Assembly (NCBI GenBank): GCA_905188085.1
Contig: CAJJKN010000004.1
Coordinates: 62,001-126,000, forward strand
Source of the DNA: an uncultured Bacillota bacterium
GTDB lineage: Bacteria; Bacillota; Clostridia; Christensenellales; QAND01
DNA length: 64,000 nt
Direction: 5' to 3'
The notes under the pieces are model-generated. The model saw nothing but the letters and a program-made list of their open reading frames with translations, was not told the DNA's origin and ran no database searches. This document shows, one piece after another, positions 33,040 to 41,233 of the stretch. The translations under genes and the position numbers were made by a program. Position 1 is the first letter of the stretch, and each line of letters begins with the position of its first letter.

Positions 33040-34178
33040 ATGAATGCGCGCGATGTTCGCAAAATAGCCCACTGCGCTCTCTATGTAGGCATCCTGCTCA
33101 CCTTATTTGTTTTTTTTTAATCAATTTTAGCGATGTCTTTGCCTTTCTCCGGCAGGTCATCAATGTTTTATTTCCGTTTATCTTAGCGTTTGTGTTTGCC
33201 TATTTTTTAAACAGGCCCATGCGCTTTTTTGAAAAGCTGTTTTTAAAAGCCAAGCTTTCTCAAAAACTATCCAGAATTTTGGCCGTCACGCTGGTTTATT
33301 TGATCGTGCTAGGCGTTCTTTCCCTGCTGATTGTCTTTATTCTGCCGCAGTTTATCGAAAGCGTAGCCACCGTGATCGATCGTTTTCCCAGCTATAAAGG
33401 CGGCATTGAAGATACGCTAAATTCCGTCTTGTCACACTGGAACGTTTCCGCCGCCAAAATTTCCGATATGGCCGGCAGCCTGTCTGAACTCGGCAGCAAG
33501 GTTTTGGAATCCATGGGGCTGATTTCGGGCTCTCTTCTCTCCGTAATGCAAAACGTCACCAATACCGCCATCAATTTTTGCTTGGCTTTGTTGTTGTCCG
33601 TATATGTTTTGTATGGCAAGGAAATGTTCATTCGCCAATCCAAAAAGGTATTGTATTGGATCCTCCCGGAATCCAAAGGCGATCTGACGCTTTTGATTTT
33701 GCATAACGCCAATATGATGTTTTCCATGTTTATCAATTCAAAATTGCTCACCTCTTTCCTTGTGGGGCTTGTTGTCTTTTTGATTTGTACCATCTTCGGC
33801 GTTCCATATGTACTTTTGCTATGTTTGATCATGGGGATCGCAAACCTCATTCCGTTTTTCGGTCCCATCGTCGGCACGGTCATCTGCCTGTTACTGCTGT
33901 TGGTCTTCAGCCCGTCTCACTTTTTGCTCTTCCTCATCGCCGCCATCATCATTCAGGCCATCGAAGGCAACATCCTGATTCCCTGGCTTTGTGGCAATAA
34001 AATGGGCCTGCCCGGGTTCTGGGTGATGTTCGGCATTCTGGTTGGCGGCGGATTTTTCGGCATCATCGGCATGTTTTTGGGTGTTCCGTTCACCGCTGTG
34101 TTATATTCGCTATTTTCCTTTGTTGTGGAGATCGGCCTGGAAAACAAGCGCGTCAGCCCGGATAAGATGGATGCTTAA
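33040..34178 (+). CDS. AI-2E family permease with apparent frameshift
   Basis: A membrane protein of the AI-2E/PerM family, about 379 residues when read across a frameshift. From the ATG at 33040, which has a strong AAAGGAGGAG site, the frame stops after 26 codons (TAA at 33118), inside the first membrane helix (HCALYVGILLTLFVFF). The rest of the protein continues in the -1 frame from a run of nine Ts (33110-33118) through INFSDVFAFLRQVINVLFP to the end. The remainder has about six to seven more helices and family segments such as GVPYVLLLCLIMGIANLIPF. One extra T would restore the frame. Either the gene is broken, or ribosome or polymerase slippage on the T run makes the full protein, or there is an assembly error. 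Confidence 0.75.
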
Positions 34179-34202
34179 GTTTTCCTTTCTTTATTTTCCC
34201 TT

Positions 34203-34236
34203 CCCCAAAGGCATGGCCGCCTTTGGGGATTTTTTT
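34203..34236 (+). terminator. Terminator after the permease gene
   Basis: CCCCAAAGGC/GCCTTTGGGG perfect stem with a 6-base loop and T7 tail. Confidence 0.93.
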
Positions 34237-34427
34237 ATACACAATTCTTTACGTTTCGCACCTTTTCCCCTTTTCTCGGTTTTTTTATCAATTTCAATTC
34301 CAAACCGTTTTCAAACCGCGTTATTTTATGGTATGATACTGCTATTCAAAAAGGGCTTTTTTAAAGCGCTTTTGGAATATTTTTTATTTCCCGCTGCGTA
34401 GAACAGATCGTTGTATAGGAGGTACAT

Positions 34428-35759
34428 ATGGCAAAATATACCAAAGAACAGGTGCTCAGCCTGGTAAAGGAAAACAATGTCCGGTTTATTCGCCTGCAAT
34501 TCACCGATATTTTAGGCCAGTTGAAAAACGTCGCCATTACCGATAAACAATTGGAAAAAGCACTGAAAAACGATTGTATGTTTGACGGCTCTTCCATTGA
34601 AGGTTTTGTGCGCATTGAAGAATCTGATATGCGCCTGTATCCGGATTTGGATTCGTTTGTCATTTATCCGTGGTCCTCTGTAGAGCACCGTGTGGCTCGC
34701 CTGATTTGTAACGTCTATCGGCCGGATCATACGCCCTTTGAAGGCGATCCGCGCAATGTGTTGATCCGCGCTTTGGAGCAGGCCTCCAAGATGGGCTACA
34801 CATTCAACGTGGGGCCGGAATTGGAATTTTTCCTTTTCCACACCACGCCGGACGGCGCCCCCACCACCCAGACACACGACGCCGCAGGATACTTTGATCT
34901 CGGTCCCGTGGATATGGGCGAAGAGGCTCGTATTGCCATCTGTTTGGCGTTGGAAGAAATGGGCTTTGAAATTGAAGCTTCCCATCACGAATGCGCGCCG
35001 GGGCAGCATGAAATTGATTTTAAATATGCCGAAGCTTTGACCGCGGCCGACGACATCGTCACCTTTAAATTGGCGGTAAAAACCATCGCACAAAAGCATA
35101 AGCTGCATGCCACCTTTATGCCAAAACCGCTGTTTGGCGTGGCCGGCAACGGGATGCATACCAATATGTCTCTGTTTAAAGATGGAAAAAACGCATTCTA
35201 TGACCCGGATAAAGCCTTTGGCCTGTCCACCGAAGCGCTGCAGTTTATCGCCGGCGTATTGGATCATGCCAAGGGCATTACGGCCGTTGCCAATCCGCTT
35301 GTCAATTCCTATAAGCGCCTGGTGCCCGGATATGAAGCGCCGGTATACATCGCATGGTCTGCCCGCAACCGCAGCCCGCTGATTCGCGTGCCCGCCGCCA
35401 GAGGCAATTCCACCCGCGTAGAGCTTCGCTCGCCGGACCCGTCCTGCAACCCGTACCTGTTGCTGGCTTTGGTGCTTCGCGCCGGCCTGGATGGCATTCA
35501 GCGTGGTCTCACGCCGCCGGATCCTGTGGATGGTAATATCTATCATATGAGCGAAGATGAACGCATCGAGCGCAAAGTGGGCAATTTGCCCGGTACGCTG
35601 GATGAAGCCCTGGAGGAAATGATTATGGATCCGTTGATCCGCGAAACCCTGGGGGATCATGTGTTCAATAAGTATGCAACTGCCAAACGCCTGGAGTTTG
35701 ATCAGTACCGTGTTCAGGTTCACCAATGGGAAGTGGACAAATATCTGACCCAATATTAA
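34428..35759 (+). CDS. glnA: Glutamine synthetase type I (alpha)
   Basis: A 443-residue enzyme that makes glutamine from glutamate, ammonia and ATP. Key regions are FTDILGQLKN and MFDGSSIEGFVRIEESDM at the N-terminus, GPELEFFLF, NGMHTNMSLFKDGKN, NPLVNSYKRLVPGYEAP and RSPDPSCNPYL. The length and the lack of the 25-residue insertion and adenylation-loop tyrosine signature of the beta type place it in the GSI-alpha group of Firmicutes, controlled by feedback inhibition rather than adenylylation. The ribosome site is TAGGAGG. The roughly 190 bases upstream hold no obvious riboswitch. Confidence 0.97.
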   Translation: MAKYTKEQVLSLVKENNVRFIRLQFTDILGQLKNVAITDKQLEKALKNDCMFDGSSIEGFVRIEESDMRLYPDLDSFVIYPWSSVEHRVARLICNVYRPDHTPFEGDPRNVLIRALEQASKMGYTFNVGPELEFFLFHTTPDGAPTTQTHDAAGYFDLGPVDMGEEARIAICLALEEMGFEIEASHHECAPGQHEIDFKYAEALTAADDIVTFKLAVKTIAQKHKLHATFMPKPLFGVAGNGMHTNMSLFKDGKNAFYDPDKAFGLSTEALQFIAGVLDHAKGITAVANPLVNSYKRLVPGYEAPVYIAWSARNRSPLIRVPAARGNSTRVELRSPDPSCNPYLLLALVLRAGLDGIQRGLTPPDPVDGNIYHMSEDERIERKVGNLPGTLDEALEEMIMDPLIRETLGDHVFNKYATAKRLEFDQYRVQVHQWEVDKYLTQY

Positions 35760-35767
35760 ATCAAACA

Positions 35768-35789
35768 AAGGGAGAGCAATCTCCCTTTT
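35768..35789 (+). terminator. Weak terminator or attenuator between glnA and nadE
   Basis: AAAGGGAG/CTCCCTTT stem, short loop and only a short T run. Partial readthrough into nadE is plausible. Confidence 0.55.
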
Positions 35790-35813
35790 GTCTTTATAAA
35801 GGAGTGTTGTATC

Positions 35814-36560
35814 ATGTCTCGCGATTGGGCTTATGAACGCGATCAACGCGTTGCCTTCATTCAATCCGTTTTAAAGTCTTCCGGCGCCAAGGGCATTGTC
35901 TTTGGCAACAGCGGCGGCAAAGACTGCTGTTTGGTCGGCATTCTTTGCCGTTTGGCCACGCCGAACGTCACCGGCGTTATCATGCCCTGTTCTTCCAGCC
36001 GTAATTTCGGGATAGACAGAGATCATGCCCTTTTGATGAGCAAGCAGTTTGACGTCAACGCCGTGGAAGTGGATTTAACGCAGATCAAAAATCAGTTTAC
36101 CCAAGCGTTGTCTCCGCTCAGCGATTTAAACGGCCCGGCCGGCATGAATATCAATCCGCGCCTTCGGATGACCACCCTGTATGCTCTGGCGCAAAGCAAA
36201 GGCTGCCTGGTGGCCGGCACCGGAAACCGCAGCGAACGATACATGGGATACTTTACCAAGTGGGGGGACGGCGCGTTTGATTTTAACCCCATTTCGGATT
36301 TAACTGCCACCGAAATCTTTTCGTTTTTGCGCTTTTTGCATGCGCCGCAGGAGATCATCGAAAAAGCGCCGTCCGCCGGCCTGTTTGAAGGGCAAACCGA
36401 TGAAAAGGAAATGGGGGTCGCCTATGCCGCCATTGATGAATATATCCTGCACGGCACCGGTACGCCGGAAAACATTGCTATCATCAAACGCGCACATGAG
36501 GCCACCAGCCATAAGCGCAGACCGGCGCAGGTATATGCCGCGTGCCCGGAAGATAAGTAA
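35814..36560 (+). CDS. nadE: NAD+ synthase, ammonia-dependent type
   Basis: A 248-residue enzyme of the NadE family that amidates nicotinate adenine dinucleotide with ATP. The P-loop reads GNSGGKD (usually SGGxDS), and GTGNRSERYMGYFTKWGDG is the conserved NaAD and ATP contact block. The glutaminase domain of long NadE proteins is missing, so it should use free ammonia, possibly matched to the upstream glnA. The ribosome site is AAAGGAG. The last part has the conserved KRRPA segment seen in clostridial members. Confidence 0.93.
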   Translation: MSRDWAYERDQRVAFIQSVLKSSGAKGIVFGNSGGKDCCLVGILCRLATPNVTGVIMPCSSSRNFGIDRDHALLMSKQFDVNAVEVDLTQIKNQFTQALSPLSDLNGPAGMNINPRLRMTTLYALAQSKGCLVAGTGNRSERYMGYFTKWGDGAFDFNPISDLTATEIFSFLRFLHAPQEIIEKAPSAGLFEGQTDEKEMGVAYAAIDEYILHGTGTPENIAIIKRAHEATSHKRRPAQVYAACPEDK

Positions 36561-36573
36561 TTGTCTGCCGGAT

Positions 36574-36603
36574 TTGACAAGCATTTTTTTACCGTGATAC
36601 AAT
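36574..36603 (+). promoter_or_regulatory. Promoter of metA
   Basis: Consensus TTGACA, 18-base spacer and TACAAT, starting 13 bases after the nadE stop; only a short leader follows, without room for a riboswitch. Confidence 0.75.
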
Positions 36604-36633
36604 AGCCAAAATCAAAAAGAGAGATGGGTTCTT

Positions 36634-37566
36634 ATGCCGATTCGTATTCCCAATGCCCTGCCGTCCGCGGCGGTTCTTTCCGGCGAAAACATCTTTGTTA
36701 TGACGGAAGACCGCGCCACAACGCAGGATATTCGGCCGTTGAAGATTGCCATTTTCAACGTAATGCCGACGAAAATTACCACAGAAACACAGTTGCTTCG
36801 TTTGCTCAGTAATTCCCCGCTTCAGGTGGATATTACCCTGGTGCATCCGCAGTCTTATCTTTGCAGCCATACGCCTTTGGAGCATCTGAAGACGTTTTAT
36901 AAAACATTTGATCAAATCAGAAACGAAAAATTTGACGGTATGATCTTCACCGGTGCCCCCGTAGAAAAGCTGGATTATGACCAGGTTGCCTATTGGGACG
37001 AATTGAAGATGCTGATGGATTGGTCGCTGGAAAATGTCTTTTCCTCCATTCATATCTGCTGGGGCGCACAGGCCGCGCTGTATCATCATTACAGCGTGCC
37101 GAAATACGAGCTTCCGGAAAAACTGTTCGGCGTATTTGAACACCGTATCTTGGCCGAACACAATCCCCTTTTGCGCGGGTTTGACGATGTATTTTACATG
37201 CCGCATTCCCGGCACACCGAAGTGCGCCGTGCTGATCTTGAATCTGTCCCCGGCCTGGAAATCGTCTGCGAATCCGAAGAAGCGGGCGTCGGTATCGTCA
37301 TGACCCCGGACAACCGGCAGATTTTCATCACCGGCCACGGCGAATATGACCGCGATACTTTGGCCTACGAATATAAACGGGATAAAGACAAAGGGAAGTC
37401 CATCCAAATTCCCCGCCATTATTTTGAAAATGACGATCCCGAAAAGGCGCCCGTGGTTCGTTGGCGCGGGCATGCCAATTTGTTCTATTTCAACTGGCTG
37501 AACTATGTTTATCAGGAAACGCCGTATGATATCAACACGATTCCCAAAATCCAGCTTCAAAAATAA
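36634..37566 (+). CDS. metA: Homoserine O-acyltransferase MetA, probably acetyl-CoA type
   Basis: A 310-residue enzyme that activates homoserine for methionine synthesis. Catalytic residues are Cys142 in HICWGAQAAL, His235 and Glu237 in TGHGEYD. Residue 111 is Glu (TGAPVEKL), where the Escherichia coli succinyltransferase has Gly. In the MetA family a Glu at this position blocks the succinyl group and marks homoserine acetyltransferases. I therefore predict acetyl-CoA use. The ribosome site is GAGAGATG-like and modest. No SAM riboswitch or T-box is seen upstream. Confidence 0.93.
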   Translation: MPIRIPNALPSAAVLSGENIFVMTEDRATTQDIRPLKIAIFNVMPTKITTETQLLRLLSNSPLQVDITLVHPQSYLCSHTPLEHLKTFYKTFDQIRNEKFDGMIFTGAPVEKLDYDQVAYWDELKMLMDWSLENVFSSIHICWGAQAALYHHYSVPKYELPEKLFGVFEHRILAEHNPLLRGFDDVFYMPHSRHTEVRRADLESVPGLEIVCESEEAGVGIVMTPDNRQIFITGHGEYDRDTLAYEYKRDKDKGKSIQIPRHYFENDDPEKAPVVRWRGHANLFYFNWLNYVYQETPYDINTIPKIQLQK

Positions 37567-37570
37567 GTAC

Positions 37571-37597
37571 AAAAAAAGAGCCTTTCGGCTCTTTTTT
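37571..37597. terminator. Bidirectional terminator between metA and ribU
   Basis: AAAAAGAGCC/GGCTCTTTTT stem with a TTTC loop; the ribU stop codon overlaps its edge. Confidence 0.9.
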
Positions 37598-38240
37598 ATT
37601 TTGTGTGCAAAGGCAGGTTTCGTATGTTGGAAAAGCGTTTATACAGCAAAAACGTAATAACGGAGTTTACACTGCTCTTGATCAAATTAAACGGCACAAT
37701 TATCGGGAAGATCATCGGCGCTACCGCAGCCCGCGGCATGCCCATGAAGATCGGCGTGAAAAAGTAGTTCCAAATCATCATGGAAACCGTCCAGACAAGG
37801 CAGCCCAAAACCAACGCCACAACAGCCTGTTTTTTCGTCTTATGCCGTTGATACCAGTTTCCTGCCACCAGCACAAACGAACCCGTAGCAAAAACATGCA
37901 TCATAATGCCGATAAATCCGCTGGAGGCGCTTACCGTCATCCCCTGAATGATGGCCGCTACCACCGTCAGCGCAAACCCTGCCAGCGGCCCATAGGCAAA
38001 CGTGCCCAGGAAAATGGGAATGTCGGCCGGATCATATTCCAAAAATGCCGCGCTGGGGAAAATGGGGAAGCGGATCAGCAGCAGCATAATCACGGACAAC
38101 GCCACCAGGACCGCCATGGTCACCAGTTTTTGCGTGTTCTGCTGCCGGTTTTTGTTTTTCCTGTTCAGGTCCACTGCAAACAGAACGATCAAAAAAATCG
38201 CCAAGACAGACCACAGGATGATTTTGGTAGATGTGTTCAT
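37596..38240 (-). CDS. ribU: Riboflavin ECF transporter S component RibU
   Basis: A 214-residue membrane protein with about six hydrophobic helices. It carries the RibU-type motif EYDPADIPIFLGTFAYGP and a late IIVPFNLIKSSVNSVITFLLY segment. It should bind riboflavin and work with the shared EcfAA'T energising module, which is not in the window. The strongest support comes from the FMN riboswitch and terminator directly upstream, which would shut off expression when FMN is plentiful. The N-terminal region is longer than some RibU proteins, with one extra helix. Confidence 0.93.
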   Translation of the reverse strand: MNTSTKIILWSVLAIFLIVLFAVDLNRKNKNRQQNTQKLVTMAVLVALSVIMLLLIRFPIFPSAAFLEYDPADIPIFLGTFAYGPLAGFALTVVAAIIQGMTVSASSGFIGIMMHVFATGSFVLVAGNWYQRHKTKKQAVVALVLGCLVWTVSMMIWNYFFTPIFMGMPRAAVAPMIFPIIVPFNLIKSSVNSVITFLLYKRFSNIRNLPLHTK

Positions 38241-38278
38241 GTTTCTCCTCTCCTTTTGTTTGCCTGTTGAAGAAAATG

Positions 38279-38308
38279 AAAAAGCCCTTTATTTTGAAAA
38301 TAAAGGGC
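38279..38308 (-). terminator. Riboswitch-controlled terminator before ribU
   Basis: 12-bp arms (GCCCTTTATTTT/AAAATAAAGGGC) with a T5 tail on the minus strand. It lies between the FMN aptamer and ribU. A CACAG/CTGTG stem (38310-38335) sits between aptamer and terminator and could belong to an alternative pairing. Confidence 0.85.
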
Positions 38309-38336
38309 GCACAGAAAACAATCCTCTGCTCTGTGT

Positions 38337-38457
38337 TGTTTCTTTCATCCGGACTATACCGTCGGTGCCGGATTCTAACCAGCTCAGCCGAAGCTCGTGG
38401 ACTCATCGCTCTATCGCGCATCACCACCGGTGAGGAATTGCACCTCGCCCCGAAACA
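38337..38457 (-). ncRNA. FMN riboswitch (RFN element)
   Basis: On the minus strand the P1 helix pairs TGTTTC with GAAACA, and between them lie the family's conserved segments: GGGGCGAGGTGCAATTCC, CACCGGTGGTGA, GTCCACGAGC and CACCGACGGTATAGTCCGGA followed by TGAAAGAA. This order and spacing are diagnostic. It is followed by an intrinsic terminator and then ribU, so it should act by transcription termination on FMN binding. Confidence 0.96.
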
Positions 38458-38524
38458 GACAATTTATTATTTTCTATATTGTATGGCAAACCTTGCCTTC
38501 TGTCAACCATGGGTTTACAATCTG

Positions 38525-39010
38525 TCAATCTTCTTCCGTTTGCCATCCCTTGCATACATCCACCCACGCTTTGCTGTTGGCATAGCTAAACAATTCTTCG
38601 CATGTCAACTCAATGGCGGAATTGTTGCTACCTGCAGCCGGAAACACCGTAGCAAACCGCTGTAGCGATTTGTCCGTATAGCAGATCACCTTTTCATTTT
38701 CAATGCCAAACGGGCATATTCCGCCCACTGCATGTCCGGTAAAGACCATGGCTTCTTCCGGCGTCAACATTTTTGCCTTCGCTCCAAAAAAAGCTTTGTA
38801 TTTTGCATTGTCTATTTTAGCGTCTCCCGCCGTTACCACCAGCACACAGCCATCATTCACCTTAAACGACAGCGTCTTGGCAATCCGTGCCGGCGCTACG
38901 TTTAACGCCTTGGCCGCCAATTCAACCGTGGCGCTGGAAACGGGAAATTCCATAATATCCTCTGCCCGCCCCAACGGCGCAAAATATTCTTTTACTTTTT
39001 CCAAAGACAT
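38525..39010 (-). CDS. YbaK/EbsC-type aminoacyl-tRNA deacylase
   Basis: A 161-residue editing-domain protein. It shows the YbaK/ProX core: an N-terminal VELAAKALNVAPARIAKTLSF helix-strand, VVTAGDAKIDNAKYKAFFG with the catalytic-region lysine, MLTPEEAMVFTGHAVGGICPFG and VFPAAGSNNSAIEL. Members hydrolyse wrongly charged tRNAs such as Cys- or Ala-tRNAPro. The start at 39010 is chosen because GGA lies close before ATG and the fold begins there; a TTG seven codons earlier with AAAGGA is possible. It stands alone. Confidence 0.88.
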   Translation of the reverse strand: MSLEKVKEYFAPLGRAEDIMEFPVSSATVELAAKALNVAPARIAKTLSFKVNDGCVLVVTAGDAKIDNAKYKAFFGAKAKMLTPEEAMVFTGHAVGGICPFGIENEKVICYTDKSLQRFATVFPAAGSNNSAIELTCEELFSYANSKAWVDVCKGWQTEED

Positions 39011-39080
39011 ATTCCTGTTCCTCTTTTCCAAAAGTCCTTTGTTTTATTGTAAAGAGGCGTTGTCAAAAAAACAAGAATTT

Positions 39081-39323
39081 TCATCCGGATTTCTGTTCGC
39101 CGTCCTCTTCCTCCTCTTCGTCTTCTAACACTTTTTCCAGCTCTTCCAGTTCCGGTTCCAAATCGCAATGAACCAAAATCAGGGTAAGGTTGCTGATCAC
39201 TGCGCTCAAAAAGCAGCGCCATTGCTCTATCTGCTCCTGCGTTTGCCCGCAGGCCAGGGCGCTAGCCACCGCAGCCGCCATCATGGGCACCGTCGTTATG
39301 CACTGCCTGCCTTTCTTTTCCAA
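39081..39323 (-). CDS. Small acidic protein of unknown function
   Basis: An 80-residue frame starting at TTG with the strong site GGGGGAGG five bases upstream. The N-terminal part is helical and hydrophobic in places (MMAAAVASALACG, FLSAVISNLTLILVHC), and the last 25 residues are almost all Glu and Asp. The helical core resembles small clostridial proteins of unknown function that have a Cys-containing helix pair, but I cannot name a family. A much longer in-frame extension upstream overlaps the acyltransferase gene's end and lacks a ribosome site. Confidence 0.55.
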   Translation of the reverse strand: MEKKGRQCITTVPMMAAAVASALACGQTQEQIEQWRCFLSAVISNLTLILVHCDLEPELEELEKVLEDEEEEEDGEQKSG

Positions 39324-39380
39324 GCCTGCCTCCCCCTTTCCTTTTATTTTATGCCAAAGCGTCCCGTTCTGATAAAAGCA

Positions 39381-39409
39381 AAAAAGAGAGCGCTCGGCTC
39401 TCCTTTTTA
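39381..39409 (-). terminator. Terminator after the acyltransferase gene
   Basis: AAAAGAGAGC/GGCTCTCCTTTT imperfect stem at the acyltransferase stop codon. Confidence 0.65.
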
Positions 39410-40609
39410 TCCTTCTTCTTTTAACAGTTGTGAAAACAAAATCCATTGTATCACGGCCTGTTTGTTTTTCGGCTCAAAAATACAAATATTTTTCCCATAC
39501 GGAATTTCCATATCCACCCCGCAGGCATAGGGAATCATATGCAGGTGCTCCGGCGGAAAAGTTCTTTCCCCTTCGCCTTTGCCGATCTGCCCTTCATACT
39601 TCATGCCCTGCCTGGAAAAGGTCAGTTTTCCTTCGCCCTGTATGATAAACCCGCTGCCCTCTGCTTTCGGGTCTTTCAAAACAACGGTTTCTTCCAGACA
39701 AAACCCCGGCGTTTTTTCCTGCATTCGCAACATCTCTGTTTCCCAATCCAACCAGCTTGCCACCGTGTCCAGGCAAATGTCCTGTTCTCGCAAAGGGTGC
39801 AGTTTCATCTGGTCGTCAATCGTTACCGTATTGCCACAGGCTTTGCAAATCAACCGATCGCCTTGGGACACCGTCTCAAAACACGTTTTGCATTTCGGGC
39901 ATTGATACAGCGCGTTTTCCAGCCCGTCCGCCAGCTCTTTTCCCTTGTAATGCCAATCGTTTTTCACAACCGTGGCCACTTCGTCAAACGCCAGCGCCTG
40001 CACCAACGCTTGATACACTTCGTCCCGGCTCATCGTTTTCACCTGTTCGGCTGTCAAAAGCGGCGTTGCCGTAAAACGTACGGGGCCTCTTCTCCATTTT
40101 TTCGCCCACTTCGGCTTGCAAGCACCGCTACCTTCCAGCTTCCCAATTACAACCGGAACACCCAAAAATTGCACCAGTTTTGCAATCGATGGATGCACAA
40201 ATCCCAAGCGCCCATCCACGCTGACCTGCCCTTCCGGAAACAGGTTGATTACGCCGCCCATCGCCACCACTTTTTTCATCTTCTTTATGCTTGCCACATC
40301 CACCTGAAACTGCTGCTTGGCAATCGCTCCCAGCATGGGCAGCAGGGTTTTTAGCGGCTGGCGATAAAAATAGTGCTGCGCTGTTACAATGCTCAGCTTT
40401 TGCGGATACATCCCCGCCGCCGTGGGCAAGTAATCCATCCCGGAAAGGTGGTTGCACAATAATAAATACGGCGGTTTAATCCCCTCTATGGCGGAAACAT
40501 CTTTCTTAAATCCATATTTTATTTTCAAATACGGCTGTATAACCCTGCATCCCAGCCCATATAAAAAGCCGTTGGGCAGCCGTATATCGTTATTTTTCTT
40601 TTTCTTCAC
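39407..40609 (-). CDS. PlsC-type acyltransferase fused to a zinc ribbon
   Basis: A 400-residue protein. The N-terminal half (about 35-215) is a glycerolipid acyltransferase domain with NHLSGMD (Asn53, His54 and Asp59 of the NHx4D motif) and the substrate-binding FPEG at 124-127. The middle has a zinc ribbon with Cys237-x2-Cys240 and Cys255-x2-Cys258. The C-terminal 130 residues are beta-rich and unassigned (GKLTFSRQGMKYEG). It probably acylates lysophosphatidate or a similar lipid at the membrane; the extra parts are unusual for PlsC. It starts within the last bases of mscL, so both are likely one operon. Confidence 0.85.
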   Translation of the reverse strand: MKKKKNNDIRLPNGFLYGLGCRVIQPYLKIKYGFKKDVSAIEGIKPPYLLLCNHLSGMDYLPTAAGMYPQKLSIVTAQHYFYRQPLKTLLPMLGAIAKQQFQVDVASIKKMKKVVAMGGVINLFPEGQVSVDGRLGFVHPSIAKLVQFLGVPVVIGKLEGSGACKPKWAKKWRRGPVRFTATPLLTAEQVKTMSRDEVYQALVQALAFDEVATVVKNDWHYKGKELADGLENALYQCPKCKTCFETVSQGDRLICKACGNTVTIDDQMKLHPLREQDICLDTVASWLDWETEMLRMQEKTPGFCLEETVVLKDPKAEGSGFIIQGEGKLTFSRQGMKYEGQIGKGEGERTFPPEHLHMIPYACGVDMEIPYGKNICIFEPKNKQAVIQWILFSQLLKEEG

Positions 40610-41070
40610 TGTTCTCCATCTTCTTCTGCAGAAGGTTGTCCCTGCGTTTTTTCCAGCAATGCGTAAATATCCCGCAGCACTTTTAATTCCTCGGAAACCT
40701 GCTGTTTTTCTTCCTGTGCTTCGGCCTGTTCTTCCGTTTCCTTTTTCCTTCTAAACAGGTTGATCATCCGCACCATGCAAAATACAACAAAGGCGATAAT
40801 TAGAAAGTTTACAATGGCCTGTATCAATGCCCCGTAGCCGATGGCCACCTCCGCCGTTTGTTCCGTGGCCGGCGAAATCACCCATTTTAAATCCGCAAAA
40901 TGAATGCCGCCGATTAAAAACCCCACAAACGGCATGATCACATCATTAACCAACGCATTGACAATTGCGGTAAACGCCGTGCCGACAATGATACCGACAG
41001 CCATATCCATCACATTGCCGCGCGATATGAATTCTTTAAACTCTGCTAAAAATTTACTCTTTTTCAACAT
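40606..41070 (-). CDS. mscL: Large-conductance mechanosensitive channel
   Basis: A 154-residue channel that opens under high membrane tension to release solutes in osmotic down-shock. It has the signature FKEFISRGNVMDMAVGIIVGTAF, first helix, the periplasmic loop, second helix (ALIQAIVNFLIIAFVVFCMV) and a charged C-terminal helical bundle. The ATG at 41070 has the GGGGG ribosome site and the fold begins there, 16 codons after the frame opens. It overlaps the acyltransferase gene by 4 bases. Confidence 0.95.
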   Translation of the reverse strand: MLKKSKFLAEFKEFISRGNVMDMAVGIIVGTAFTAIVNALVNDVIMPFVGFLIGGIHFADLKWVISPATEQTAEVAIGYGALIQAIVNFLIIAFVVFCMVRMINLFRRKKETEEQAEAQEEKQQVSEELKVLRDIYALLEKTQGQPSAEEDGEQ

Positions 41071-41172
41071 TTTGCCCCCTTGAACTATAAGTGTATCCAG
41101 AGGCCTTGGTTTTGTCAATTTTCTAGGTGTATTTGGTATTTATTTTCTGCTTTGTAAAATTATGAAAAATAC

Positions 41173-41201
41173 TTGACAGTATACCATATTGTATATATAC
41201 T
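41173..41201 (+). promoter_or_regulatory. Promoter of the gntR-ABC operon
   Basis: Consensus TTGACA, 17-base spacer and TATACT. The inverted repeat at 41188-41212 covers the -10 box. Confidence 0.85.
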
Positions 41202-41212
41202 CTATATACAAT
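41188..41212. promoter_or_regulatory. Inverted repeat, candidate GntR operator
   Basis: Perfect 10-bp arms, ATTGTATATA and TATATACAAT, separated by five bases, over the -10 box. Placement fits steric repression by the first gene's product. Confidence 0.75.
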
Positions 41213-41233
41213 ATATGAGGTTGGAGACTTTCA

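Noticed and set aside
34512..35864. 450-codon minus-strand frame opposite glnA
   Set aside because: glnA on the plus strand is unmistakable and has a good ribosome site; the antisense frame has no known domain.
36561..36633. SAM riboswitch or T-box upstream of metA
   Set aside because: The gap is only 73 bases and holds a promoter and a very short leader, too little for either element.
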